From Maribacter aestuarii (lineage in GTDB: Bacteria; Bacteroidota; Bacteroidia; Flavobacteriales; Flavobacteriaceae), in NCBI RefSeq assembly GCF_027474845.2, contig NZ_CP107031.2:2680501-2744500 (forward strand): 64,000 bases of DNA. Direction: 5' to 3'. The notes below the pieces were generated by a model. It had not been told where the DNA came from and made no database searches. It saw only the letters and a list, made by a program, of their open reading frames with translations. Within the stretch, counting starts at the first letter, position 1, and every line of letters starts with the position of its first letter. Position numbers and translations under genes: made by a program. Below are positions 30,321 to 37,739 of this stretch, piece after piece.

Positions 30321-31712
30321 TCAATTCTCCAATGTCCTCCCAGTTTCAAAACCACCGGCCAAAGCCCTGTACAATCCAATGCGTACTTGAACCTGCCGCA
30401 GCTGTGCGGATACATAATCGCGGCGTAACTGTTGTTCTTGATCTAAGCCAATAAGGACATCCAAATAAGGGCTAAAACCATTCAAGAATTCCACCCGAAG
30501 CTGCTTATTGCTTTTGGCGGCCAGTTCCAATTGACGTTCAATGTTTTCTGACCGCTGTTTTTGCATCATATCCTGCACCAGACCGTCCTCCACTTCTTGA
30601 AAGGCTACCAATGTGGTTTGGCCATATTCATAGAGTCTTTGTTGTTTTATGGCTTCTGTCCTATTGACCTCGGCACTCAGTTGCCCTCCGTAGAACAAGG
30701 GAGCCAATAAATTTCCTGCAATGGAATAGGCCCAATTATCAAAGAGGTTGGCAAAATTGTTAGATCGGAGTTGGCCCCGGGTATTAATAGAAATTCTGGG
30801 GTACTTGTTTCTTACGGCCGAGGCCATGTCACGGTCTGCCGCAAGTAATAGGGCATAGGACTGTTGCAAATCGGGCCTACGGCGCACTAATTCTAAAGGA
30901 AGTCCGGTTTCCGGTAGCTCGGGTAAAATAGGCAAATAAGTGTACTCAAATGTACTATTTTCTTGGGGTTGCCTTCCTAGTAATACGGCTAGTTGATTTT
31001 CCAAAAGGCTGACACTCGTACTGAATATAATTTGTTGTTCTTTGGTACTTTCCAACAGTTGCGCCTGTCTTAGGATGTCCACGGCCCTAATTTGACCGCC
31101 CACAAAACGAGAGCGTATGAGCTTGATGATATCTTCGTTGGTAGCAATCTGTTCCTCCGTTATTTTTAACTGTTGTTTGGCAGCCTGTAATTGGTACCAA
31201 GTGGAAGCAATTTCTGCAGAAAGTGATATGGCCGCGGTGCGGTAATCGAAAAGATTGGCTTCAGCCCTAAATTTTTCAGCTTGCACTGCGGTTCGTATAC
31301 GGCCCCATAGATCCACCTCGTAGGAGGCCGATAGCCCCAATTGTGTATTTTCACCACCTCTAAAATCGTTAACTGGAAAATTTTCCGCAGTTTGCGCCGA
31401 AGCTTGTATTTGCGGCCATTTATCAGCGGCTTCCCTAGATACGGTAGCTTTGGCGGCCAAGAATTGCTGCCACGTGGCGGCCAAATCAAAATTCGATTGC
31501 AATGCACTATCTATCAATACGTTCAGGTCCTCGTCTTCAAAGGCTGTCCACCACTTATCTTCTAAGACACCAGTGCCAGTATACGAGAATTCTTTTAGAT
31601 CTTCTATGGGAAGGTCAACGTTTGAAAATTTGGGAGAACATCCTAAAACAAACAGTAATATACCACCTGAAAAAGTCAGGAATTTGAAGTTTTTTCTAAG
31701 TTCAGAGTACAT
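30321..31712 (-). CDS. TolC/NodT-family outer-membrane efflux lipoprotein
   Basis: A 463-residue outer-membrane factor. The signal peptide ends in a lipobox (FVLGCSP near residue 25), as in NodT-type channels. Two TolC-like repeats follow, with long helices (AEIASTWYQLQAAKQQL near 160; RRRPDLQQSYALLLAADRDM near 270-290) and a YEVDLWGR strand. First gene of the OMF-MFP-RND operon. No -7 element of the TAnnTTTG type is visible directly upstream. Confidence 0.92.
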   Translation of the reverse strand: MYSELRKNFKFLTFSGGILLFVLGCSPKFSNVDLPIEDLKEFSYTGTGVLEDKWWTAFEDEDLNVLIDSALQSNFDLAATWQQFLAAKATVSREAADKWPQIQASAQTAENFPVNDFRGGENTQLGLSASYEVDLWGRIRTAVQAEKFRAEANLFDYRTAAISLSAEIASTWYQLQAAKQQLKITEEQIATNEDIIKLIRSRFVGGQIRAVDILRQAQLLESTKEQQIIFSTSVSLLENQLAVLLGRQPQENSTFEYTYLPILPELPETGLPLELVRRRPDLQQSYALLLAADRDMASAVRNKYPRISINTRGQLRSNNFANLFDNWAYSIAGNLLAPLFYGGQLSAEVNRTEAIKQQRLYEYGQTTLVAFQEVEDGLVQDMMQKQRSENIERQLELAAKSNKQLRVEFLNGFSPYLDVLIGLDQEQQLRRDYVSAQLRQVQVRIGLYRALAGGFETGRTLEN

Positions 31713-32062
31713 TTTAAAAAAGTTGGTTTGTCAGCTATGGCCGCTGCTCCATTTGCCACTTTCTAATATAAATTTTTTATGGTATTTATTTCCTAAGGAA
31801 AACTTAATTATTTTATGGCGCTATCAATATATTCAATAGCACTTTGAATATGAGATTTTGAAGTAATATCCTGATTCAATCAAGATTATCTGGGCAGGTA
31901 TTCCTTTACTCCACGGTAATCTATGAAATAGAGGATTTCACTACTAGGTCCAATCTCGCCAATAAAAAATCCCAGTGACCTACTGGCCATTGGGATATTA
32001 CTTAATCGTAGAGCGAAGAGATTAACTACGTCCGAACAAGGAAATAATATGATTAATCGATA
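31713..32062. other. 350 bp spacer upstream of the efflux operon
   Basis: Holds no ORF with coding character. It contains the hairpin at 31969-31996 that ends the small membrane gene to its right. The rest is AT-rich and should include the efflux operon promoter; no repressor site could be identified. Confidence 0.5.
31969..31996 (-). terminator. Probable terminator hairpin
   Basis: ATCCCA (31969-31974) pairs with TGGGAT (31991-31996). On the minus strand the stem is followed by a T-run (complement of the A-run at 31964-31969), as expected for a terminator of the 95-residue membrane gene ending at 32063. The same ATCCCA/TGGGAT stem recurs at 32680-32710. Confidence 0.55.
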
Positions 32063-32350
32063 TTAAAAAATGGAATTTAGGATTAATAATATCGAACAAG
32101 CGATAACACTGGCAATCACAGACTTCAGCACTAATTTGGGTTTTTGAACCGTTAGAATAGACGTTAGTACAGCTGTGGAAACGACAATAATGACCAAAAG
32201 CTGCAGCATTTGAAAAAGTCCACTACCATGAGTAAAAATAGACATCACGGCAATTGCCCCTAAACAAGTCGAAAGTATAATTGAAAGGGCTGAATAGCCA
32301 ATATAATTATCATCCCAATCAGTGCTAAATTTTGAATATAAGGTATTCAT
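32063..32350 (-). CDS. Small membrane protein, unknown function
   Basis: A 95-residue protein with three hydrophobic helices (about 22-42, 45-66 and 73-94) after a polar N-terminus (STDWDDNY). No motif is recognised. It is bounded by a terminator hairpin downstream and by non-coding DNA upstream, so it is a single-gene unit. Coding status rests on length, hydrophobic pattern and terminator. Confidence 0.6.
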   Translation of the reverse strand: MNTLYSKFSTDWDDNYIGYSALSIILSTCLGAIAVMSIFTHGSGLFQMLQLLVIIVVSTAVLTSILTVQKPKLVLKSVIASVIACSILLILNSIF

Positions 32351-32589
32351 AATTGTAAGATTTTATGATTTATACCGTAAAATTAGGTTCAATGTTTAGG
32401 ATAAATCATGACAATTATCATGTAATCCAGAGAAGTGTTTTTGGCAATTGTTTTGGCTATGTTTTGATGAGCTAACCGCCAATTGTAAAGAAGGGGTTTG
32501 GGAGAACTTTTTTGTCCTCTTGCGAGCTTGTCGGTTGCGGATTAAGACCTTCCAAAATATTAAAAGTCATTAAAGGGTACCTTTATTTG

Positions 32590-32609
32590 TAGTGGAGTCG
32601 GAGGATTGG
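32590..32609 (-). repeat. Degenerate copy of the ssrA 3' end (candidate att remnant)
   Basis: The plus strand reads TAGTGGAGTCGGAGGATTGG, close to the ssrA end TAGTGGAGCCGGAGGGATTC with one substitution and one missing base. Together with the copy at 32743 it makes a ladder of tmRNA-end fragments 150 bp apart. Confidence 0.45.
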
Positions 32610-32679
32610 ATATCCATATTGCTTCCTTTCTCCAAATACAATTTTCGAGGCTATAATCAGCCATGATTTCTAAAAGCAA

Positions 32680-32710
32680 AAATCCCAAACAAGCTAGCTT
32701 GATGGGATTT
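32680..32710. terminator. Strong hairpin, possible bidirectional terminator
   Basis: AAATCCCA (32680-32687) pairs with TGGGATTT (32703-32710), and the loop itself contains the perfect palindrome CAAGCTAGCTTG. Flanking A and T runs suit termination in either direction. No gene ends right next to it, so it may have belonged to a lost gene. Confidence 0.5.
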
Positions 32711-32742
32711 TATATTTTATCCACAACACAGTTGTGAGTAAT

Positions 32743-32759
32743 GTGGAGCCGGAGGGATT
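32743..32759 (-). repeat. 17 bp exact copy of the ssrA 3' end (candidate att site)
   Basis: GTGGAGCCGGAGGGATT is identical to the acceptor/T-arm end of the tmRNA gene at 32899-32915. Integrases of the tyrosine family often target ssrA and leave such a copy at the other end of the inserted element. Only about 140 bp now lie between the two copies, so any element is gone. Confidence 0.5.
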
Positions 32760-32836
32760 GGCTGACGCCTTGTCCTCCTTACCGTGGTTTAAAATCAAAA
32801 TTTCAATCCTATGGATTGTAAAATGCTCAGCTCTCA

Positions 32837-32864
32837 AAGCAAAAAGCGAACTTTTTATTTGCTT
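32837..32864 (-). terminator. Terminator of ssrA
   Basis: On the minus strand, 36 bases past the tmRNA 3' end, AAAAAG-TTCG-CTTTTT forms a perfect stem with a UUCG tetraloop, extended by AAGC/GCTT with a small bulge. Typical intrinsic terminator. Confidence 0.65.
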
Positions 32865-32899
32865 GCCTTTACATTCCATTTTTAAAATTTTGACTTTAG

Positions 32900-33296
32900 T
32901 GGAGCCGGAGGGATTCGAACCCTCGTCCAAACAAGCAACGCCAGTGCTTTCTACATGCTTAGTCCTTACTTGATTTTCGATGCACGACCGACCAAGAACT
33001 GCCTATCGTACACTTAGCTTCTTAAAGTTTTAGTGTCGTTACCAAAGCGAGCAACAACCTTATGTTGATTTTTCTGGTGCTCCTAAATGGGTCGCCATCA
33101 ACAAGGGCTACCCAGGAACATCTCGCTTCCCTACCTAGTAGGGACGAGGCATAATCCTACTATAATTCGGATTACGCGGCAAGAGCGTAATTATTATCGC
33201 CAATTAAAAGTGTGAAGTATGATATTAACGAGCTGTACCCCAGCGCTCGGCATGCTTACAATGCCATTGGTCTCGCTGTCAAAACCAGTCGGCCCC
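32900..33296 (-). ncRNA. ssrA: tmRNA (transfer-messenger RNA)
   Basis: About 397 nt. The 5' end GGGGCCGACTGGTTTTGAC pairs through GGGGCCG with the 3' CGGCTCC, and the T-arm GGTTCGAATCC precedes it; the CCA end is not encoded. The tag frame on the complement of 33201-33172 starts at resume codon GGC and encodes GDNNYALAA then TAA, close to the tags of other Bacteroidota. It rescues ribosomes stalled on broken mRNAs together with SmpB and targets the peptides for degradation. Fragments of its 3' end lie downstream at 32590 and 32743. Confidence 0.95.
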
Positions 33297-33655
33297 ATAA
33301 TGAGATAAGTAAGTATTACTTACTTTGATCGAATTATGTCCTGAATTCATTTCAGGACCTCATTCTGCTCATTGTTTTTTCAAAGAACTTATTGTAATTA
33401 ATATTAGCGTTCCCCTCCAAATGAAGGGTCGGGCTATCGGCCGTACACGGTACTTGCCTCTATCCCTAACGCGCCCGTCCGCCTTTGGAGGAGGCAGCAA
33501 AGCTAACACTTCTCTCCGAAAGGAAGAAATAGTTTGCGTACCGCTACAAATCAACTTAATTTTAGACAAATTTAATGCCATACCCAATTTTGGCAGAAAG
33601 TTTTAACAAGCTATTACCATAAAGAAAATAAGCTTCTAAAATCCATTGATTTTCC
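33297..33655. other. 359 bp gene-free stretch rich in inverted repeats
   Basis: Contains a 19-base palindrome (AAGTAAGTA-T-TACTTACTT, 33307-33325), an 8 bp hairpin GTCCTGAA/TTCAGGAC (33338-33358) and the large nested hairpin at 33414-33491. The ssrA promoter must lie at the left end, reading leftward. Reading frames in it are not judged coding. Confidence 0.5.
33414..33491. repeat. Nested GC-rich hairpin, REP-like element
   Basis: Outer arms CCTCCAAA (33414-33421) and TTTGGAGG (33484-33491) enclose inner arms CGGGC (33430-33434) and GCCCG (33473-33477), all perfect. The element is clearly more GC-rich than its surroundings. The text GGGTCGGGCTATC...ATCCCTAACGC resembles intergenic repeats I recall from other flavobacterial genomes, but I cannot verify this here. 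Confidence 0.5.
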
Positions 33656-34858
33656 ATGAAATTCGGAATTATAAGAGAACGTAAAAACCCGCCGGATAGG
33701 CGCGTTGTACTATCCCCGGCCGCCTGCCAACAAATCCTTTCAAATCATAAAGAAGCCGCAATTATTGTAGAACCCTCACCGATTCGAACTTTCTCCGATT
33801 CGGAATATAGGGCTGCAGGTATTACGGTAGCCGATTCTATGGAAGAATGCGATGTGCTACTGGGAGTAAAGGAAGTTCCAATCAAAAATCTTATTGCCAA
33901 CAAACAATACTTTTTCTTTTCTCATACCATAAAAGAACAACCCTACAATAGGGAGTTACTCCAGGCAATTCTAGAAAAGAATATCGAGCTGTACGACCAC
34001 GAGGTCATTACGGACCAGAAAGGGCAACGTTTGGTAGCCTTTGGTAGATATGCCGGTATTGTTGGGGCTTACAATGGTTTTAGGGCCTACGGACTCAAAT
34101 TTGGCCTTTTCCAGTTACCAAAAGCGGAGAATCTAGCGGACCAAAAGGAACTTATTTCCAAGCTAAAAAAGCTTCAACTCCCCAATATAAAAGTACTGCT
34201 CACGGGTAGGGGAAGGGTAGGCAACGGTTCTAGGGAAATGTTGGATGGTATGGGCCTACGACGGGTAACGGTGACCGAGTATTTGGAAGAAGAATTTGAT
34301 GAACCGGTCTACTGTCAGATAGATGCGGGTGAATATAATAAACGCAAAGACGGGGTTCGTGGAAACAAAGCCGATTTTTTCGCAAATCCTGAAGCATATA
34401 AATCCAATTTCTTTCGCTTTGCAAAAGTAACCGACTATTATATCGCGGGTCATTTTTATGGTCAAGGGGCACCTTACCTCTACACACGTGAGGACGCCAA
34501 ACATCCCGATTTTAAAATCAGTGTTGTGGCGGATGTAAGCTGCGATATTGATGGTCCCGTGGCAAGTACCATTCGTCCATCAACGATTGCCGATCCAATT
34601 TATGGGTATGACCCACAAACAGAATCGGAAACTGATTTTAAAAATCCAGAAGCGATAGCGGTAATGGCAGTGGACAATTTGCCCTGTGAATTACCACGGG
34701 ACGCCAGCTTGGGCTTTGGAGATGCCTTCTTAAAGAATGTGATACCCGCCTTTTTCAATGGAGATAAGGAAGGTGTCCTTGAGCGGGCCAGAATGACCAA
34801 AAATGGCAAGTTGACAAAGCGGTATAGTTATTTACAGGATTATGTAGACGGTAAATGA
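33656..34858 (+). CDS. Saccharopine dehydrogenase-like / AlaDH-PNT family NAD(P) oxidoreductase
   Basis: A 400-residue cytoplasmic enzyme. The N-terminus FGIIRERKNPPDRRVVLSP is the alanine dehydrogenase/transhydrogenase N-terminal domain as in Lys1-type saccharopine dehydrogenase; SHTIKEQ near 96 and a YDHEVI segment near 117 carry family polar residues; the nucleotide loop is TGRGRVGNGS near 182-191. A VVADVSCDIDGP segment near 285 also matches Lys1-like proteins. Lysine/saccharopine metabolism is the best guess; an amino-acid dehydrogenase of other specificity is possible. Single gene, ATG start. Confidence 0.8.
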   Translation: MKFGIIRERKNPPDRRVVLSPAACQQILSNHKEAAIIVEPSPIRTFSDSEYRAAGITVADSMEECDVLLGVKEVPIKNLIANKQYFFFSHTIKEQPYNRELLQAILEKNIELYDHEVITDQKGQRLVAFGRYAGIVGAYNGFRAYGLKFGLFQLPKAENLADQKELISKLKKLQLPNIKVLLTGRGRVGNGSREMLDGMGLRRVTVTEYLEEEFDEPVYCQIDAGEYNKRKDGVRGNKADFFANPEAYKSNFFRFAKVTDYYIAGHFYGQGAPYLYTREDAKHPDFKISVVADVSCDIDGPVASTIRPSTIADPIYGYDPQTESETDFKNPEAIAVMAVDNLPCELPRDASLGFGDAFLKNVIPAFFNGDKEGVLERARMTKNGKLTKRYSYLQDYVDGK

Positions 34859-34894
34859 AACTTTGTAAAAAAGAGTATTCACCTCGAAAATACC

Positions 34895-34920
34895 GTCCAA
34901 TTATCCAATCAGATTTGGAC
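34895..34920. terminator. Hairpin between convergent genes
   Basis: GTCCAA (34895-34900) pairs with TTGGAC (34915-34920), followed by CGCCTTTT. It lies between the dehydrogenase stop and the end of the convergent PHP gene and could serve both. Confidence 0.4.
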
Positions 34921-34943
34921 CGCCTTTTAACTACAATAGAAAT

Positions 34944-36062
34944 TTACCTATTCACAGGAATATTCCACTCGATCACAGGTTGTACTTTTGGAGCGGTATA
35001 AGCTCCTAAGGCTTTGAACCTAAGTGACAGGGTCTGGATTTCCTCGAGCGTCTTAACATGAAGCATTTTGGTCTCCCCAGCAGCTATGGTGAAAACCGGA
35101 GAGCTATCATAAAAAGTAAACTCCATGACATTCTCGAACATCAGGTCACTACTGGAATTATTCTTCAGCTCTAATTTTAAAACAGTAGTTTCAGGAACAT
35201 AGCTCACGGACAATACTTCTATACTGGCTTTGATAAGTGGTTTCAAATAGTCCTCTTTTCCTACTAACAAATCATTGTAAACTGCAACGGTTCTTCCGGC
35301 AAATAAAGCCTCTTGCATACTTTCTAAGGTTTTTTCCTTGGCAAAAACCAAGGTTATGGGCCTATGGTTTCCCTTTTCGGTATAGTCCCAGTCGATAAGA
35401 CCGTGAATATCGCTCGTACCCATAATCGTCAAGTTATGCTCCAAAGCTAAGGCCAAGGATTCTTCGGCATAATCAAAGGTGTTGATGACTTCAATGCCAT
35501 GGAGTTCACCATTTTTAATACGCTCTTTTTGAAAGTTAGACAAAACGGGATTCCCTTTAGGCGCCTGTGCATACCAGGCCGGATGATTCCAGAATACAAA
35601 GGCATTCTGCTTTTTCGCTTCTGCGAAAGCATCGGCCGCATCTTCTTGCAAAATAGGATTTACATCCTTAATGAAAACCGCGTTATTGTGTCCCATTGGG
35701 GTGCTACGCGTAATTTCCGAACCATGAACGATCAGTAATTCATGTTCTTTGGCTTCTTCCATAGCCAGTACAAAGGAACGGTTACGGTCTGGATGTGGAA
35801 TGTCTGCCAGATGAGGTTGATATTCCAAATGCTCGGTCAGCGAAATGGCATCCAAGTTTTCCCGTAATGCCTCTTGAACGCGAATGTTTGGCCAAACATT
35901 TCCGTCAGAAAATACGGTGTGCATGTGCAAATCCGTCTTGAGGGTCTTATAGCCTTCAATATCCGGATAGTTCATGGGTTTAGCACCCATATGCGAATGG
36001 GTTTGGGCGTAGCATAGTATTAAGGGTAATAGTAGGAATAACGTGAGTAGTCTATATTTCAT
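34944..36062 (-). CDS. Exported PHP-domain phosphodiesterase (Sb-PDE-like)
   Basis: A 372-residue protein with a signal peptide (LLTLFLLLPLILCYAQ) and a PHP domain: KTDLHMHTVFSDG near 41-53, SLTEHLEYQPH near 73, HGSEIT near 114, NHPAW near 157 and GTSDIHG near 212. The histidines and acids form the PHP metal cluster. The length and C-terminal beta-rich extension (about 280-372) match the Sb-PDE group of bacterial phosphodiesterases, some of which cleave organophosphates. The natural substrate is unknown. A lone TAnnTTTG element (complement of 36079-36086) lies just upstream. Confidence 0.82.
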   Translation of the reverse strand: MKYRLLTLFLLLPLILCYAQTHSHMGAKPMNYPDIEGYKTLKTDLHMHTVFSDGNVWPNIRVQEALRENLDAISLTEHLEYQPHLADIPHPDRNRSFVLAMEEAKEHELLIVHGSEITRSTPMGHNNAVFIKDVNPILQEDAADAFAEAKKQNAFVFWNHPAWYAQAPKGNPVLSNFQKERIKNGELHGIEVINTFDYAEESLALALEHNLTIMGTSDIHGLIDWDYTEKGNHRPITLVFAKEKTLESMQEALFAGRTVAVYNDLLVGKEDYLKPLIKASIEVLSVSYVPETTVLKLELKNNSSSDLMFENVMEFTFYDSSPVFTIAAGETKMLHVKTLEEIQTLSLRFKALGAYTAPKVQPVIEWNIPVNR

Positions 36063-36078
36063 GGTACTAGTGTTTTGT

Positions 36079-36086
36079 CAAATGTA
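36079..36086 (-). promoter_or_regulatory. Possible -7 element for the PHP phosphodiesterase
   Basis: TACATTTG on the minus strand fits TAnnTTTG and lies about 16 bases before the ATG at 36062. No clear TTTG partner is found at the right distance, so this is a weak call. Confidence 0.35.
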
Positions 36087-36141
36087 TGAAAATCAACTTT
36101 TCTAAGAAATAAGTTTATTAAGTGTTGAATTAAGGAATTTA

Positions 36142-37047
36142 TCAATTTATCAAAGATACCCCTACACCAAAGGTCGTTTGCCTGTGATTGTAATCAATTA
36201 GTGTTTCTCCGTAACCATCGAATAATTGCAAATGGCCATTAAAATTTTCAAAAATCGGGAAAGACCAATTTAATCGAATGCTACCCCTACTTTTAGTACC
36301 AAAGTTGAGGGAATGTCTTGCTACTGCCCTAAATCGTTGTCTCCCCCAATCGTAAACTACGTCAGCTTCCCCTCTCCCTATGAAGTCGGATATATTTTCA
36401 TTATCATCTACTTTACTGTCTATTCTAATCCAGGGTTTAAGTACAATCTGCCAATTATTACGCTCAAAGCCGGCGTGCAGGGCAATACGGTTCCAACTTC
36501 TTGAAATAGGGTCTGAACGTCCGTTGGATTCGTGAATGATGGATAGGCCCACCATCTTTGTTTCAAAACCTAACAACGGAAACTTAACTGGAACATTAGC
36601 GATGATTTCCGGTTGGTAGTTAAGTTCCCTGAACGGTCTTGAGAGTTTTTTGTTGTAAATCTGCCAAAACGCAGTTTGAGAATATGCGACCCATAAATCT
36701 AAATGGCCTTTTAGCATTTTATGAAAGATCTTGGTCTTGAGACTAAGCTGAAATTTAGCCTCTATCGGGTCTAAATTCACCGGTGCCTCCAAGGCCATAT
36801 CAGAATTTTCGGATTGCGGAAACTTATTGGTGTTAGAAGAATATTTAGCTAGACTAAAATAAATTGGTTTATACGAAGTAATCAGAAAAGTACCCCGATG
36901 GTGTTCATCATCCAATTCCCAAAGTTCGGACAGATCTTTGCTGTTATTAAAAATCCAATTTTACTCCTCATTGTCCTGTCCCTCAGCATTTAGCGTTATT
37001 GCAAAAATTAGGGGTATACTTATTAAAATCCTTAATTTGTTAAGCAT
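36142..37047 (-). pseudogene. pldA: Outer-membrane phospholipase A with in-frame stop after the signal peptide
   Basis: From ATG at 37047 one frame reads a signal peptide (LRILISIPLIFAITLNAEGQ), then DNEE, then TAA at 36961-36963, then continues in the same frame through FNNSKDLSELWELDDEHHRG into a beta-barrel. The barrel has HESNGRSDPISRSWNR (catalytic His and Ser of OMPLA, residues near 160-176) and ends in alternating strands with YGETLIDYNHRQ. Ignoring the stop, the product would be about 301 residues, the normal OMPLA size. The stop leaves only an unexported barrel if translation restarts at TTG 36915. A nonsense mutation from a sense codon is the simplest reading. The enzyme would hydrolyse outer-membrane phospholipids. 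Confidence 0.82.
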
Positions 37048-37066
37048 TATTGGTATATTGATTTCG

Positions 37067-37074
37067 CAAAACTA
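37067..37074 (-). promoter_or_regulatory. Possible -7 element for pldA
   Basis: TAGTTTTG on the minus strand fits TAnnTTTG and lies about 20 bases upstream of ATG 37047, supporting that ATG as the original start. No good TTTG box is seen further upstream. Confidence 0.4.
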
Positions 37075-37221
37075 AACATTCGATAGCTCACCTATTAGTA
37101 ATATAGGATTTAATGGTAGTTCAATTAAAAACCTTCTTTTTATGAACTTTAACCGCTATTTTTTAGTTTTACAACCTATTGAAAAACAAGTAGTTATTAA
37201 ATATATTTTTACTGTATTAGT

Positions 37222-37253
37222 GTAAACCGTATACGCTACCGTATACGGTTTAC
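37222..37253. repeat. Perfect 14 bp inverted repeat with 4-base loop
   Basis: GTAAACCGTATACG (37222-37235), CTAC, CGTATACGGTTTAC (37240-37253). Both arms contain the palindrome GTATAC. No gene end is within 170 bp. It could be an operator, a processing site in a long transcript, or a mobile-element end. Confidence 0.7.
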
Positions 37254-37341
37254 TTTATAAAAATATTGAACTTCTATAAATTTTCCTAATAATATTTGTA
37301 ATGTGCACAATATTAAATAAGAGAAGATTAGTAATAGATAG

Positions 37342-37365
37342 GGGTTCGAATCCTGCTAACTCTAT
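37342..37365 (+). other. tRNA 3'-end-like fragment
   Basis: GGGGTTCGAATCCTGCTAAC followed by TCTA resembles a T-loop (GGTTCGAATCC) and acceptor end, but no D-arm, anticodon arm or pairing 5' acceptor can be found upstream. It may be an attachment-site remnant or a decayed tRNA. Confidence 0.35.
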
Positions 37366-37739
37366 TTTAATATTTCTTAACATTTAAAACCTAATAATTA
37401 ATTGATTTTAAAAGGTTTTATCTTTTGGTCTTTTCTTAAAAATGCTTTTTTGACCGGATAATTCTTTTAAGAGGTAAACAAATCGGTCAAAACAACATTC
37501 TCAAATTTTAATTCCATTGTAAGCGGGGGAATCCAGAAAAAGGTTTATCGCGTAAAAGGGATTAGAGGTAAAAAGAATCTGTAATGATAAATTGAAATTG
37601 TTCTTACACTAGGTGACCTTCATAAAAGATAGAATTTGTAGAAAAAGGAAGTTATAAAAAACAATAAGAATAAAATGAAACGGTACTTGGAATTACGTTA
37701 TGTGAAAACCTTGAATTAATAGCTAAGCTTTTTAACGGA

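Larger units (their letters stand above)
32351..32899. other. 549 bp non-coding region with tmRNA-end fragments
   Basis: Between the 95-residue membrane gene and ssrA. It holds two partial copies of the ssrA 3' end (32590-32609 and 32743-32759), a terminator-like hairpin at 32680-32710 and the ssrA terminator at 32837-32864. ORFs here are translations of these repeats (a repeated NPSGST on the minus strand) and are not taken as genes. The picture is of a scar left by elements that once used ssrA as attachment site. Confidence 0.55.
37048..37739. other. 692 bp gene-free region
   Basis: Very AT-rich. It holds a perfect 14 bp inverted repeat at 37222-37253 and a tRNA-end-like fragment at about 37342-37365. 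The left end should include the pldA promoter. No ORF looks coding. Confidence 0.5.

Noticed and set aside
25914..31712. Many plus-strand ORFs up to 129 codons opposite the RND operon
   Set aside because: Shadows of the efflux genes; composition mirrors the coding strand.
32694..32930. Minus-strand ORF with repeated NPSGST
   Set aside because: It is a translation of the ssrA 3' end and its copies, not a protein.
33325..33606. 93-codon ORF across the inverted-repeat region
   Set aside because: It reads through hairpins; no start signal; the opposite strand gives an equally long ORF.
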